Below the pieces are notes generated by a model. It was not told the origin of the DNA. It did not search any database and saw only the letters and a list, made by a program, of their open reading frames with translations. The translations under genes were made by a program, and so were the position numbers. Below, piece by piece: positions 9,167 to 17,262 of a DNA stretch of 64,000 nt. Source of the DNA: Anaerolineales bacterium (lineage in GTDB: Bacteria; Chloroflexota; Anaerolineae; Anaerolineales; Villigracilaceae); contig JAEURJ010000023.1 of the NCBI GenBank assembly GCA_016789305.1, positions 558,001 through 622,000 on the forward strand, written 5' to 3'. Numbering within the stretch: the stretch's first letter is position 1; the number at the start of each line of letters is the position of its first letter.

Positions 9167-9694
9167 CTATGGAAGTGGCGTGAGAAAACTATTAACTTCC
9201 TGCTCGAACAAGATGCGATTCAGCAACCATTTTCCGTCCTCATTTGCCACTTCGGCATATACATCCTGTGTCATTCCCTCACGACCTTCGTTCCAAGGAT
9301 TGGTTAAGGTCACTTCTAATTTCCAAATACGATGATCTCCATTGTCAATGAGTAATTGAACAGGTTTTACGAATGCATAGGTATGAACTCGATTTTGATC
9401 GACTACAGCTCTAACGGACGGTGCGAAGAATTCTTCAACAGCCCGGCATCCTGCGTCTGTTGTGTATCCGCAGACTCGTAATGACCATTTGCCAGGCGAT
9501 TCCTTGAAGTCAAGGGTATAGAATTCATTAACTCCCTTAACAGCAGCCATTGCATCAGGAGGTATGGGCGATTCCGCTGCCGGCTCTGGAGCCATGATTA
9601 TTGGTCCAATCACCAAGGCTGTTGTTCCTGCTAAAGCCAGGAAAATTATGATTGCCGCATTTCGAATACCTTTGGTGCTTACAAGAATATCCAT
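9167..9694 (-). CDS. VirB8/TcpC-like membrane-anchored protein
   Basis: A 175-residue protein with one membrane segment at about residues 12-35, followed by a roughly 130-residue extracytoplasmic alpha+beta domain. That domain contains a region resembling NTF2-like folds (LEVTLTNPW...VYAEVANEDGKWLLNRI). This architecture fits VirB8/TcpC assembly factors but no diagnostic motif was seen. The ATG at 9694 was chosen because AAAGGA lies 7 bases upstream; an in-frame TTG further upstream lacks a site. First gene of the secretion operon. Confidence 0.6.
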   Translation of the reverse strand: MDILVSTKGIRNAAIIIFLALAGTTALVIGPIIMAPEPAAESPIPPDAMAAVKGVNEFYTLDFKESPGKWSLRVCGYTTDAGCRAVEEFFAPSVRAVVDQNRVHTYAFVKPVQLLIDNGDHRIWKLEVTLTNPWNEGREGMTQDVYAEVANEDGKWLLNRILFEQEVNSFLTPLP

Positions 9695-10110
9695 GTGAAT
9701 CCTTTGAAACAAAAAACTGACGTTCGGAGGCCTCTAGGTTTGGCCTGAAATCAGGCAGGGTCCATGAAATGGACCGGTTCAAACGAAGGGTTTCTCCCAG
9801 CGCCAGTTTGAGCAGCTGGTTGAATCGTGCAATCAACCGGACAGAAATTCTATTTGTGTGATGTTAGCATACGTCGTAAGTCCTTGTCATCCATAGGTTA
9901 CAGTCATTTTAAGAATGTGAAAATGGGTTCATTGCCACTCCGAGCGTTTTTTCACAATTATGTATAGTTCGCGACTTGCCTGACATTCTTGGAAATTATC
10001 CCCGCAGTTATTAGGATATTTTATTGATGAGGGCGCAGCAGTGAAAGAAACGAGGATTTATGTGGTAAATTAAATCACCTCCGAGCCATCAACCCCTACT
10101 TCACATCATT
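9695..10110. promoter_or_regulatory. Divergent intergenic region with three inverted repeats
   Basis: No gene is seen in these 416 bases between the divergent secretion operon and the J-domain-like gene. Three hairpins cluster near the secretion side: GCCTGA/TCAGGC (9743-9756), GGTCCAT/ATGGACC (9759-9775) and CTGGTTGA/TCAACCGG (9816-9840). They could be operators or leader hairpins of the secretion operon. The remainder is AT-rich and should hold both promoters; I could not assign -35/-10 pairs with confidence. Confidence 0.5.
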
Positions 10111-10878
10111 ATGTCCAACGAAATCATTATTAGTAAATCGCCTGAAGAGGAAGAACTAGCAAAAAAACGTGCGGAACTCGAAGCACTGAAGCAGGTGCTT
10201 GCCCAGGAAGAGTTGAATCTCGCAACCCTTGAGAATGAGCTTGGTCTCTTTGAAGGGCGCTACCTCCGAACAGTTGGTGTTTTGTATGCACAGCTGGATG
10301 AGATCCTTGCCAGAATTGCCGAAAAGTTGGCAATGGAGAGTCCACATGATCCCGATGCGCAATCCAAAGCGGAGCAGGCCCGAAATCAAGCTGAGCAAAG
10401 CGCATCAGCGGCGAAAGAGACCAATGCTCAGATCCAGTCGGCCCATTTTAGCCCGTCCGAGGAAATCAAGGCTTTGTTTCGCAAGGCTGCCAAATTAATG
10501 CACCCCGATCTGGCAAGCGATGAGGAAGATCGTGCTAGGCGAACAAATTTTATGGCGGAGGTCAACATCGCCTATAGAGCGGGGGACGTCATTCGGCTAC
10601 AAAAACTTCTAAGTGAGTGGGAAAACAGCCCGGAAGCTGTGCGCGGACATGATACCGGAGCGGAGCTGGTGCGTGTGATAAGAAGTATTGCAAGAGTTCG
10701 AGAAAGACTCGAATCTATAAAGAGCCAAATCAGGGAAACTCAAGCCGGCGAGCTTTACATTCTCAAGACCAAGCATGACGAGGCTGAAAGAGATGGCCGG
10801 AATTTGTTTTCCGAAATGGTGGCAAATCTTAATCAAGAGATTGAGGCTGCCGAGAAAAAATTGGGCGATTTGGTCTAA
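10111..10878 (+). CDS. J-domain-like coiled-coil protein
   Basis: A 255-residue protein. Residues about 8-45 and 185-250 are charged and predicted coiled coil. Residues about 112-165 resemble a J domain, with the HPD signature at 131-133 inside KAAKLMHPDLASDEEDRARR, the sequence by which DnaJ proteins stimulate Hsp70. The J domain is central rather than N-terminal. The next gene, encoding a WD40 protein, starts 14 bases downstream on the same strand, so they are probably co-expressed. A chaperone-recruiting role is inferred from the motif. Confidence 0.75.
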   Translation: MSNEIIISKSPEEEELAKKRAELEALKQVLAQEELNLATLENELGLFEGRYLRTVGVLYAQLDEILARIAEKLAMESPHDPDAQSKAEQARNQAEQSASAAKETNAQIQSAHFSPSEEIKALFRKAAKLMHPDLASDEEDRARRTNFMAEVNIAYRAGDVIRLQKLLSEWENSPEAVRGHDTGAELVRVIRSIARVRERLESIKSQIRETQAGELYILKTKHDEAERDGRNLFSEMVANLNQEIEAAEKKLGDLV

Positions 10879-10892
10879 CTGGGATTCTCCTC

Positions 10893-12848
10893 ATGGAAAA
10901 TGATAACTCACCCAACCAGAAAAAACTAATTCCTTCTGGTAATAAAAGTCTTTCCCCTTATAAATCCGACCTCATCCAACGCGGTTTGAAGCTTACTGAC
11001 GACTTGTTGATAAGGAAATTTCCGGACGAGTTGTTGCGAGGCTCCTTCATATTGCCGGCATTGCGTGAGCAGGGGATGGTTCGACGGCTTGGTAGAGGAA
11101 CAATTCATCGGGTTATCTCGACATCCAGCGAAAATTTAATTGTCATTGGCAGTGGAGGCGCTACAATGTTCAATACCTCAAGCGGAGAGGTATTGTGGGA
11201 GATCGATTGCCCATCCTCATGTGGAAGTATAAACCGTCAAAGCGGTATGCTGGCGTTAGGCTTTGAAAATTCTATCTATCTATGGGATCTGAAACGAGGG
11301 GTTTGCGTCCATACACTTGAAGGGCATACTGACTCGATCACCAGTATTGACTTCTCGCCAAATGGATCCGTTCTCGCTTCAGGAAGTAACGACACCACTG
11401 TTCGGCTATGGAATGTGTCCGAAGGCACTTCCATTGGTACATTGAACGAGCATACAACTTGGGTCAAAAGTGTTGCTTTCTCGCCGGATGGTTCCGTAAT
11501 TGCCTCTGGATCATCTCGCATCGTTTTGTGGGGTATCCACAGTGGCACTTCTATCCGGAGACTCGAAGGGCCATCTTATATAGGTTTGATCATGAGCATT
11601 ACATTCTCCACGGATGGTACTCTGATCGCTTCGGGAGGTGATGACAAGATGGTTCGGCTATGGCTCGTCGCCGAAGGCGTTATCAATCGCACGCTCGATG
11701 GGCATAAGTACTCAGTTAATTGCGTTGCCTTCTCGCCGGATGGTACTCTGATCGCTTCGGGAAGTATGGACGAGACTGTGCAGTTGTGGCGCGTGCCAGA
11801 TGGAACTTCTATTCACAAATTTGATGAGCCTACCGAAGCAGTCACTAGCGTCAGCTTCTCGCCAGATGGTTCTTTAATCGTTTCTGGAGGTATGGACCGA
11901 ACTTTGCGATTCTGGCGCGTGCCAGATGGCCCTTCCATTCATACACTCGAGACTCACACGAGTATGTTCGGTGGCGTGGCGTTCTCGCCCGATGGTTCCC
12001 TAATCGCTGTGGGAAGCGACGAAAAAATTGTGCGGTTGTGGCACGTGCAAGATGGTACCTCCATTGGAGCTCTCGAGGGCCATTCCGATACAGTAGTGAG
12101 TGTTGCCTTCTCGCCAGACGGTTCCCTCCTTGCTTCCGGAAGTATGGATAACACTGTTAGGGTTTGGAGCATAAGAGACGGAAATTGCATCCGGGAATTG
12201 GAAGGGCATACCAGTACAATTATGAGCCTCGCCTTCTCAGCGGATGGTACTTTGCTAGTTTCGGGAAGTAGCGACAATACTTTGCGCTTGTGGCGCATGC
12301 TCGACGGCACTTCCATTCACACATGCGAGGGACATACCAACGATGTGAATCATGTCGCCTTCTCGCCGGATGGCTCCTTGGTTGTTTCCGGAAGTAGCGA
12401 CAAAACTGTGCGGTTGTGGCGCGTGCTAGATGGATCTTCCATTCATACTTTTTATGGACATACTGATTGTGTCAATAATGTCGCGTTCTCGCCGGACGGC
12501 TCCTTGGTTGCTTCTGGAAGTGATGACAAAACTGTTCAGCTGTGGAGCGTGCGCAAGGGCACTTCCATTCGTACTCTCATCGGGCATGCAGATTTTGTTG
12601 TTAGCGTAGCTTTCTCACCGGATGGTACCCAACTAGCCTCGGGAAGTTATGATAGAACGATGCGGTTGTGGAGTGTGCCCAATGGTACTTTCATTCGTAC
12701 ACTAGGGGGGCATGGTGACTGTATTTGGAGTGTAGTCTTCTCGCCAGATGGTGCATTGATTGCCTCATCAGGATGTCGTGATGGAACCGTACGCCTATGG
12801 CGTTCGAACCTTGATTCGGGCTATAATCCGGACCTGATTCAACATTGA
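10893..12848 (+). CDS. WD40-repeat protein, probably a double seven-bladed propeller
   Basis: A 651-residue protein. An N-terminal non-repeat region (about residues 1-70) is followed by two degenerate and twelve clear WD repeats of about 42 residues. The repeats carry the pattern GH...V.SVAFSPDGSLIASGS.D.TVRLW. Fourteen repeats would build two seven-bladed propellers. The repeats are very similar to one another at protein and DNA level, suggesting recent internal duplication or ongoing exchange. No catalytic domain was seen. It probably acts as a protein-interaction partner of the J-domain-like protein. Its 3' end overlaps the convergent minus-strand gene by 158 bases. Confidence 0.9.
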   Translation: MENDNSPNQKKLIPSGNKSLSPYKSDLIQRGLKLTDDLLIRKFPDELLRGSFILPALREQGMVRRLGRGTIHRVISTSSENLIVIGSGGATMFNTSSGEVLWEIDCPSSCGSINRQSGMLALGFENSIYLWDLKRGVCVHTLEGHTDSITSIDFSPNGSVLASGSNDTTVRLWNVSEGTSIGTLNEHTTWVKSVAFSPDGSVIASGSSRIVLWGIHSGTSIRRLEGPSYIGLIMSITFSTDGTLIASGGDDKMVRLWLVAEGVINRTLDGHKYSVNCVAFSPDGTLIASGSMDETVQLWRVPDGTSIHKFDEPTEAVTSVSFSPDGSLIVSGGMDRTLRFWRVPDGPSIHTLETHTSMFGGVAFSPDGSLIAVGSDEKIVRLWHVQDGTSIGALEGHSDTVVSVAFSPDGSLLASGSMDNTVRVWSIRDGNCIRELEGHTSTIMSLAFSADGTLLVSGSSDNTLRLWRMLDGTSIHTCEGHTNDVNHVAFSPDGSLVVSGSSDKTVRLWRVLDGSSIHTFYGHTDCVNNVAFSPDGSLVASGSDDKTVQLWSVRKGTSIRTLIGHADFVVSVAFSPDGTQLASGSYDRTMRLWSVPNGTFIRTLGGHGDCIWSVVFSPDGALIASSGCRDGTVRLWRSNLDSGYNPDLIQH

Positions 12849-13368
12849 AAGAGTTTTGATTGAATTGTGGGGGAGAAATCCGACAATATGGGACAGGCCC
12901 ATGCGGAGCATGTTCTGCCATTTCCCAAACGAACTTCTCATAGGTTTTCCACCATGCCGGAAGAAAACCGATCCAACTGACTTGCTGCGGCACCAATCCT
13001 TTGCCACGATCTTTCGGGTTTGTATACGACTGCAGTGATGGATATATACCGGCCAGTGCATAAAAACCAGAATTGGGAAGCACAGCCATCAGTTGCACTC
13101 CAACTTCGGTGTAGAAACATAGTCCGTCTTTCACTTCCTGTTTCGGATGATTTGAACGATATTCTTGTGCCAAATCATCATAGGCCGTATGCCGGCCTTT
13201 CAGCCAATCAAAATATGTTTTTCCATCGAATTGTGATAGCTCCATGGGCTGGCTGGCCCGCCAGGCAAAATACGCGATGGGGGTTAGCGTGGCAAATAAC
13301 AGCCCTACTAAACATACTCTGAACACAACCCTAATGACGAACCGTAAGAATCGTGTGATTGATTTCAT
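12691..13368 (-). CDS. Membrane-anchored protein of unknown function, 3' end antisense to the WD40 gene
   Basis: A 225-residue frame starting 3 bases after the Fic stop, so probably co-transcribed with it. Residues about 8-34 form a membrane segment, followed by a presumably external domain with Trp/Tyr-rich segments (SWIGFLPAWWKTYEKFVW). The last 50 or so codons run antisense through the final WD repeat and look unlike a natural protein tail (His/Ser/Arg-rich). I infer that the original 3' end was lost and the frame reads on into the neighbour. The family is not recognised. Confidence 0.55.
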   Translation of the reverse strand: MKSITRFLRFVIRVVFRVCLVGLLFATLTPIAYFAWRASQPMELSQFDGKTYFDWLKGRHTAYDDLAQEYRSNHPKQEVKDGLCFYTEVGVQLMAVLPNSGFYALAGIYPSLQSYTNPKDRGKGLVPQQVSWIGFLPAWWKTYEKFVWEMAEHAPHGPVPYCRISPPQFNQNSFNVESGPDYSPNQGSNAIGVRFHHDILMRQSMHHLARRLHSKYSHHAPLVYE

Positions 13369-13371
13369 TTA

Positions 13372-14529
13372 TTAGTCGCCTATTTCTTCAAGTGCTTTAT
13401 AGATCTCATCTGCCCGGAAAATCCTGTTTCTGGCATATCCTGTCATCTCTTTCAGAACGCCGGCCTCGACTAACTTTTCGATGTAACGTTTCGCACCCAT
13501 GTATGTGACACCTAATCCATTTTCAAGCTGGCGAATTGTCAGCACTGGGCGTGTAAATAGAAAATCGAGCACCTGCTCCATGCGCTTGGGGTTTCGTTCC
13601 TCATCTGCGATCTTCTGATATTTGGCGCGCAACCCTTCGAGCCTGGCTAGCCGTCGGACACTGTCTTGTGCCTGAGTACTGACCCCACGCAGGAAGAAGC
13701 GTAACCACTCCTCCCACGTCCCTCGCTGTGAGACCGACAGAAGATGATCGTAGTATTCCTGTCTGTAGCGCTCGAAATAAACGCTGAGGTTTAACAGTGG
13801 TTGCGGCAGGATGCCCCATTCACATAAGAGCAGGATCATCAACAGCCGGCCCACTCTCCCATTGCCGTCTAGGAACGGATGGATCGCCTCGAATTGGTAA
13901 TGGATCATGCCGGCCTGGATCAATTCAGGCAGATCACTTCCGGCGTGGATGAATTTCTCGAGCTGATCGAGCGCAGTCTGCATCTTGTCTGGCGGAGGAG
14001 GGACATACGTCGCGGTCTGTATCGTCGCGCCGGCCGGCCCGATCCAGTTCTGGGTGCGTCGAAACTCGCCGGGAGCCAGCTTGCCGCCGCGGACATTCTC
14101 CATGAGTTTCCCGTGGACTTCACGAATGAGTCTCAAGCTGACTGGCAGTTTCTTCAGTCGTTCCAATCCATAATCCAGCGCGCGGACATAATTGTGAACT
14201 TCGCGTACATCGTCCGCACTTTCAATGAACGCTACTTGTTCCGACTCATATGCGTAGAGATCCATCAGGGAGGCAAGCGTGCCTTCAATTCGGGAGGACA
14301 GCACTGCTTCCTGTCGGACGAATGGCTGGATAAGTAGCCGTGGAAATCGGAAGTTGCCGGCTGTCGTGGTTAACTTGCCCAACTCACGCTCGGCATCAGA
14401 AAGCGCTGTGACCAGAGGCAGAGGCCAGCCTAGATTTGGAGGCAGGGGGGCAGGCAAAAAGGCCCAGTAGCCTGTCTTTGTCTTGATAATCTGACCGGTG
14501 TCGGGGTTTCTATAGTCTTTTGGGTCCAT
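13372..14529 (-). CDS. Fic/DOC-family protein with N-terminal inhibitory helix
   Basis: A 385-residue Fic protein, an enzyme that typically transfers AMP from ATP to target proteins. The N-terminal Fic_N region contains the inhibitory motif SSRIEG near residues 76-81 ([S/T]xxxE[G/N], class II, self-inhibited). The catalytic motif HPFLDGNGRVGR is intact near 217-228. A C-terminal winged helix (about 320-380) follows. A TATAAT box ends about 6 bases before the ATG, suggesting leaderless expression. The target is unknown. Toxin, stress or defence roles are all possible. Confidence 0.92.
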   Translation of the reverse strand: MDPKDYRNPDTGQIIKTKTGYWAFLPAPLPPNLGWPLPLVTALSDAERELGKLTTTAGNFRFPRLLIQPFVRQEAVLSSRIEGTLASLMDLYAYESEQVAFIESADDVREVHNYVRALDYGLERLKKLPVSLRLIREVHGKLMENVRGGKLAPGEFRRTQNWIGPAGATIQTATYVPPPPDKMQTALDQLEKFIHAGSDLPELIQAGMIHYQFEAIHPFLDGNGRVGRLLMILLLCEWGILPQPLLNLSVYFERYRQEYYDHLLSVSQRGTWEEWLRFFLRGVSTQAQDSVRRLARLEGLRAKYQKIADEERNPKRMEQVLDFLFTRPVLTIRQLENGLGVTYMGAKRYIEKLVEAGVLKEMTGYARNRIFRADEIYKALEEIGD

Positions 14530-14843
14530 TTTCTTATTATAGTTTCAGTTCACAAGTGTTAATAAGGTATTTCCATATTATCACTTATTTTGGGAAGTGT
14601 AAACATCACTTGCACATATGATCAGGGCAGGAACTGCATCAAGCGACCTGCCCACCGTCCGGCTGCAAAATGATCCTCAAACTCCACTTGATAGCCACGC
14701 AATATAGTATGCCAAACATGCGAGTTATTGACTGTCAGAAATACGACTTAACAGGGCACCCCCCTTTCTTGTCAGATGATGGAGGTATTCGACAGCACAT
14801 TTCTCCTTAAATGACACTAAAAATTCCTATTTTTGACAGGTCA
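14530..14843. other. Intergenic gap between Fic and the PD-(D/E)XK-like gene
   Basis: No gene is supported here. The Fic promoter lies at the left end. At the right end an imperfect hairpin (AATGAC at 14810-14815 with GTCATT at 14840-14845, inner AAAAAT/ATTTTT) follows the stop of the upstream gene and may terminate it. The middle shows no coding pattern or repeat that I can recognise. Confidence 0.4.
14536..14562 (-). promoter_or_regulatory. Putative promoter of fic (near-leaderless)
   Basis: On the minus strand, TATAAT at 14541-14536 lies 6 bases before the fic start codon. A TTAACA hexamer at 14562-14557 sits 15 bases upstream of it. Transcription from this box would begin at or near the ATG. 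Confidence 0.45.
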
Positions 14844-16040
14844 TTATCGTATCCGTACCCAGGGACTGTCACCTTGCTTGCATTTCTTGAGAGCATCAAG
14901 ATGGGTCAGATATAAATTGGGCTTTTTGCCATTCTCTGTTGCCCAATTCAAGATCATGCTTTGAGCAGTGTTCATAACCCCAAGGCGCGGTGTAACAATA
15001 CATAATCTTCCGGCCCCCACTATATAAGCATTTTCCCACTTGTGAACCAGTGATGTCCGGTCTTCTCGTTCCCCAGTTTCAACTTCTAAATAGAAAGTTT
15101 CGGAATCCTTGCTCACTACAAGGTCCGGTTGGAAAAATCGATCACTGCCAATTTTGATTTCCACAGGCTGGCGCTCGACAAGAAAACCCAGAGCCGTGAA
15201 GTAGTCAGCAGTCTTCAAAATTAGTGAGGTATGCCGCTCAGATTTATGAGACTTTAAAAGCATTTCAAGTTCTCCAGGTACCGGTGATTTTCCAGTTAGT
15301 TTTGTATAAGCCCATCTTCCCTTTTCAGCAAGAAACACTAAGTCGGTTGGACGACCTTGTACAGATACCCCAGAACGTGTAGTAATCAGTTCCTCATCCT
15401 GACATGCTTCAACACCACGATACGCAGCTCTCTCCCCAAGACCAAACTTTTGGACAACAATTTTATGAATTTCTGACCTACGTGAATAACCGGCTTCGCC
15501 AATCAACAAAACAATAAGTTTGTCCCGTTCAAAACCTTTTTTCTTTCTCCATAATTGAAACCATTCCGTTTGCTTATCAACGGACATCTTTGGTGTTTCC
15601 ACAACGGGAACTTTTTCCTTTTTCATGCGTTCGCTAATTAGACTTTGGTCTAACGAAGACGCTTGTTTTTGAAGTTGAAGTAATTTCTCCTCAGCTTGAT
15701 TTGCACGGCGGGTTTGTAAATCGACTTCCTTTTGTAATGATTCGACTCTGCGGTTAAGTTCATTAAGGCGTTCCGGCCAGTTCAAGGATTGATGATCTAC
15801 TCCTGTAAGAGTGATTTTCAGTGAATTGGAAATAAGATCTCCCAAAATCTCCGGAGATGCGGTTTCCAGAACAAGGCCATTTTTTTGCAGATGATCGAAT
15901 TGCTGGCCGCAATAATCCAAACCAATCCTGATTAATTGCCCTTGCGCCTCTTCAGCCTTCTGGTTGGCAGCCGACAACAATCGTCGATGGGCCTCGATAC
16001 TATCTTGAAGTTGTCGGATGGTCACGTTTCCAATACTCAT
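14844..16040 (-). CDS. Coiled-coil, winged-helix protein with a PD-(D/E)XK-like domain
   Basis: A 398-residue protein. A coiled coil spans about residues 5-155. A winged-helix-like region (about 170-265, with GYSRRSEIHKIVVQKFGLGE) follows. The C-terminal domain has the pattern PDLVVSKDSETFYLEVETGE near 304-323. This resembles the PD-(D/E)XK nuclease fold and the replication-relaxation family, but with ExE where ExK is usual, so nuclease activity is uncertain. The start ATG at 16040 overlaps the stop of the preceding gene (ATGA); longer readings run antisense-like into that gene. A role in plasmid replication or nicking is inferred from its neighbours. Confidence 0.65.
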   Translation of the reverse strand: MSIGNVTIRQLQDSIEAHRRLLSAANQKAEEAQGQLIRIGLDYCGQQFDHLQKNGLVLETASPEILGDLISNSLKITLTGVDHQSLNWPERLNELNRRVESLQKEVDLQTRRANQAEEKLLQLQKQASSLDQSLISERMKKEKVPVVETPKMSVDKQTEWFQLWRKKKGFERDKLIVLLIGEAGYSRRSEIHKIVVQKFGLGERAAYRGVEACQDEELITTRSGVSVQGRPTDLVFLAEKGRWAYTKLTGKSPVPGELEMLLKSHKSERHTSLILKTADYFTALGFLVERQPVEIKIGSDRFFQPDLVVSKDSETFYLEVETGEREDRTSLVHKWENAYIVGAGRLCIVTPRLGVMNTAQSMILNWATENGKKPNLYLTHLDALKKCKQGDSPWVRIR

Positions 16041-16555
16041 GAGCCCACCTGCAACCACGGATTCACAAGGACTTGCTGGAGTTGTTGGGAAGCCGCAAGC
16101 CAGGTGTCTGTTGCTTTCGTAAAGTTTTCTGCGGTGGGCTCGCTCGCCCATTTTGCAGTCCACAAAGTAGCATCTAAATATTTGGCTACGACCGCTATCA
16201 AAATCGCGTGTAGGTTTTCAAGAGTCGGTGGCGCTTCTGTCCCGTCCATTTCTTCACGTAGAGCCATCAGCGTTCCATAAACATGACTGATTTGACGATC
16301 CTGTGAAAAAAGGTCCATCGTAGGTTGTTCCTGGATGGCAGCCAATTCCGCATTTATTTCCTCGATTTGGAAAATCCACTTCTGTGCTGAATGTTGATAT
16401 CGGACGACCCTTGCCAGGCTGGGGGTAAGCAGCATTGGCTTGTGGTCCTCACATTGAGGAGACGAAAAATACCCAAGGGCCGTCAATGCAAGTGTAGAAA
16501 TGCCAAGTATTACATTTCGAAGAAAGCTTCTAGAAACTTCCAGCTCAAGACTCAT
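16037..16555 (-). CDS. Small membrane-anchored protein in the replication operon
   Basis: A 172-residue protein with one N-terminal membrane segment (about residues 10-32) followed by a soluble, mostly helical domain rich in Ala, Leu, Glu and Thr. No recognised motif. Its start overlaps the end of the SSB gene by 11 bases and its stop overlaps the next start, so it belongs to the same tightly packed operon. Function unknown. Confidence 0.6.
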   Translation of the reverse strand: MSLELEVSRSFLRNVILGISTLALTALGYFSSPQCEDHKPMLLTPSLARVVRYQHSAQKWIFQIEEINAELAAIQEQPTMDLFSQDRQISHVYGTLMALREEMDGTEAPPTLENLHAILIAVVAKYLDATLWTAKWASEPTAENFTKATDTWLAASQQLQQVLVNPWLQVGS

Positions 16556-17258
16556 GGACGGACTCCTTTGCTACCCGCTCTTCTCGGGCACGTTGAGCTG
16601 CCTCTCCAGCTTCCCAGTTAATATTCTCTAGAAATGCAATGTGTTCGGCAGTTACTTCAATAACCTGTTTCCCCGTTTCCCGTTGACGAGTTTGAATATG
16701 ACCATCAACCGAAATCTTTGAACCCTCCTGTAAATAAGGATAAGAAAGTTCTGCGAGAGATCCCCGGATAATAATTCGCAAACCCTTGAGATATTCGTCA
16801 TTTGTCAGCAACACACGCAGAAATGCATACTCCCCATTAGCTTCCCCTCGCCGGAACTGACTGTAATAAATATCTTCCCCTACAGTGCCTACTATGAAAA
16901 CGTGGTTTCCTGTAGATTCTGGTAGAGGCGCATTGTGCTTCAGCCGCTCAGATTCACCTTGCTCCCAGTTGATATTCCGAAGCAGGATCAAATTGACTGC
17001 TTCTATCTCGTGTACCAGTTTTCCCTTAAACTGACGCGATTGTAGATATCCGAATACTGCAATCTCCGACCCACGTTGCAGGTATGGGAAATAAAACTCT
17101 GCTTTTTCATCCCATAGAACAATCCTCATGCCGCTGACCACCCGAGGTCGACTGGCCATCAGGATCACCCGCAGGAGGGGACGTTCCACGCCTTTGATCA
17201 GGAGGCGGTCGAAATAAATATCACCGGTAAGGTTTCCAACGAGAAATACTCTATTCAT
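16545..17258 (-). CDS. Tandem two-OB-fold single-stranded DNA-binding protein
   Basis: A 237-residue SSB-like protein with two OB-fold units. Unit one begins MNRVFLVGNLTGDIYF and ends NINWEQGE (about residues 1-100). Unit two begins NHVFIVGTVGEDIYYS and ends NINWEAGE (about 118-220). The matching landmarks show an internal duplication. Most bacterial SSBs have one OB fold per chain; Deinococcus/Thermus SSBs carry two. No acidic DDDIPF-like C-terminal tip is present (it ends KESVHES). The start has AGGAG 9 bases upstream. It probably coats element DNA during replication or transfer. Confidence 0.8.
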   Translation of the reverse strand: MNRVFLVGNLTGDIYFDRLLIKGVERPLLRVILMASRPRVVSGMRIVLWDEKAEFYFPYLQRGSEIAVFGYLQSRQFKGKLVHEIEAVNLILLRNINWEQGESERLKHNAPLPESTGNHVFIVGTVGEDIYYSQFRRGEANGEYAFLRVLLTNDEYLKGLRIIIRGSLAELSYPYLQEGSKISVDGHIQTRQRETGKQVIEVTAEHIAFLENINWEAGEAAQRAREERVAKESVHES

Positions 17259-17262
17259 GGCT

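Noticed and set aside
9695..10110. Hairpin cluster as a transposon end or small insertion sequence
   Set aside because: No transposase, target-site duplication or terminal repeat pair was found; the stems are short and differ in sequence.
10893..12848. Regularly repeated DNA of about 126 bases that could suggest an array
   Set aside because: The period equals 42 codons and each unit encodes a WD repeat; there are no short identical repeats with unique spacers, so it is not CRISPR.
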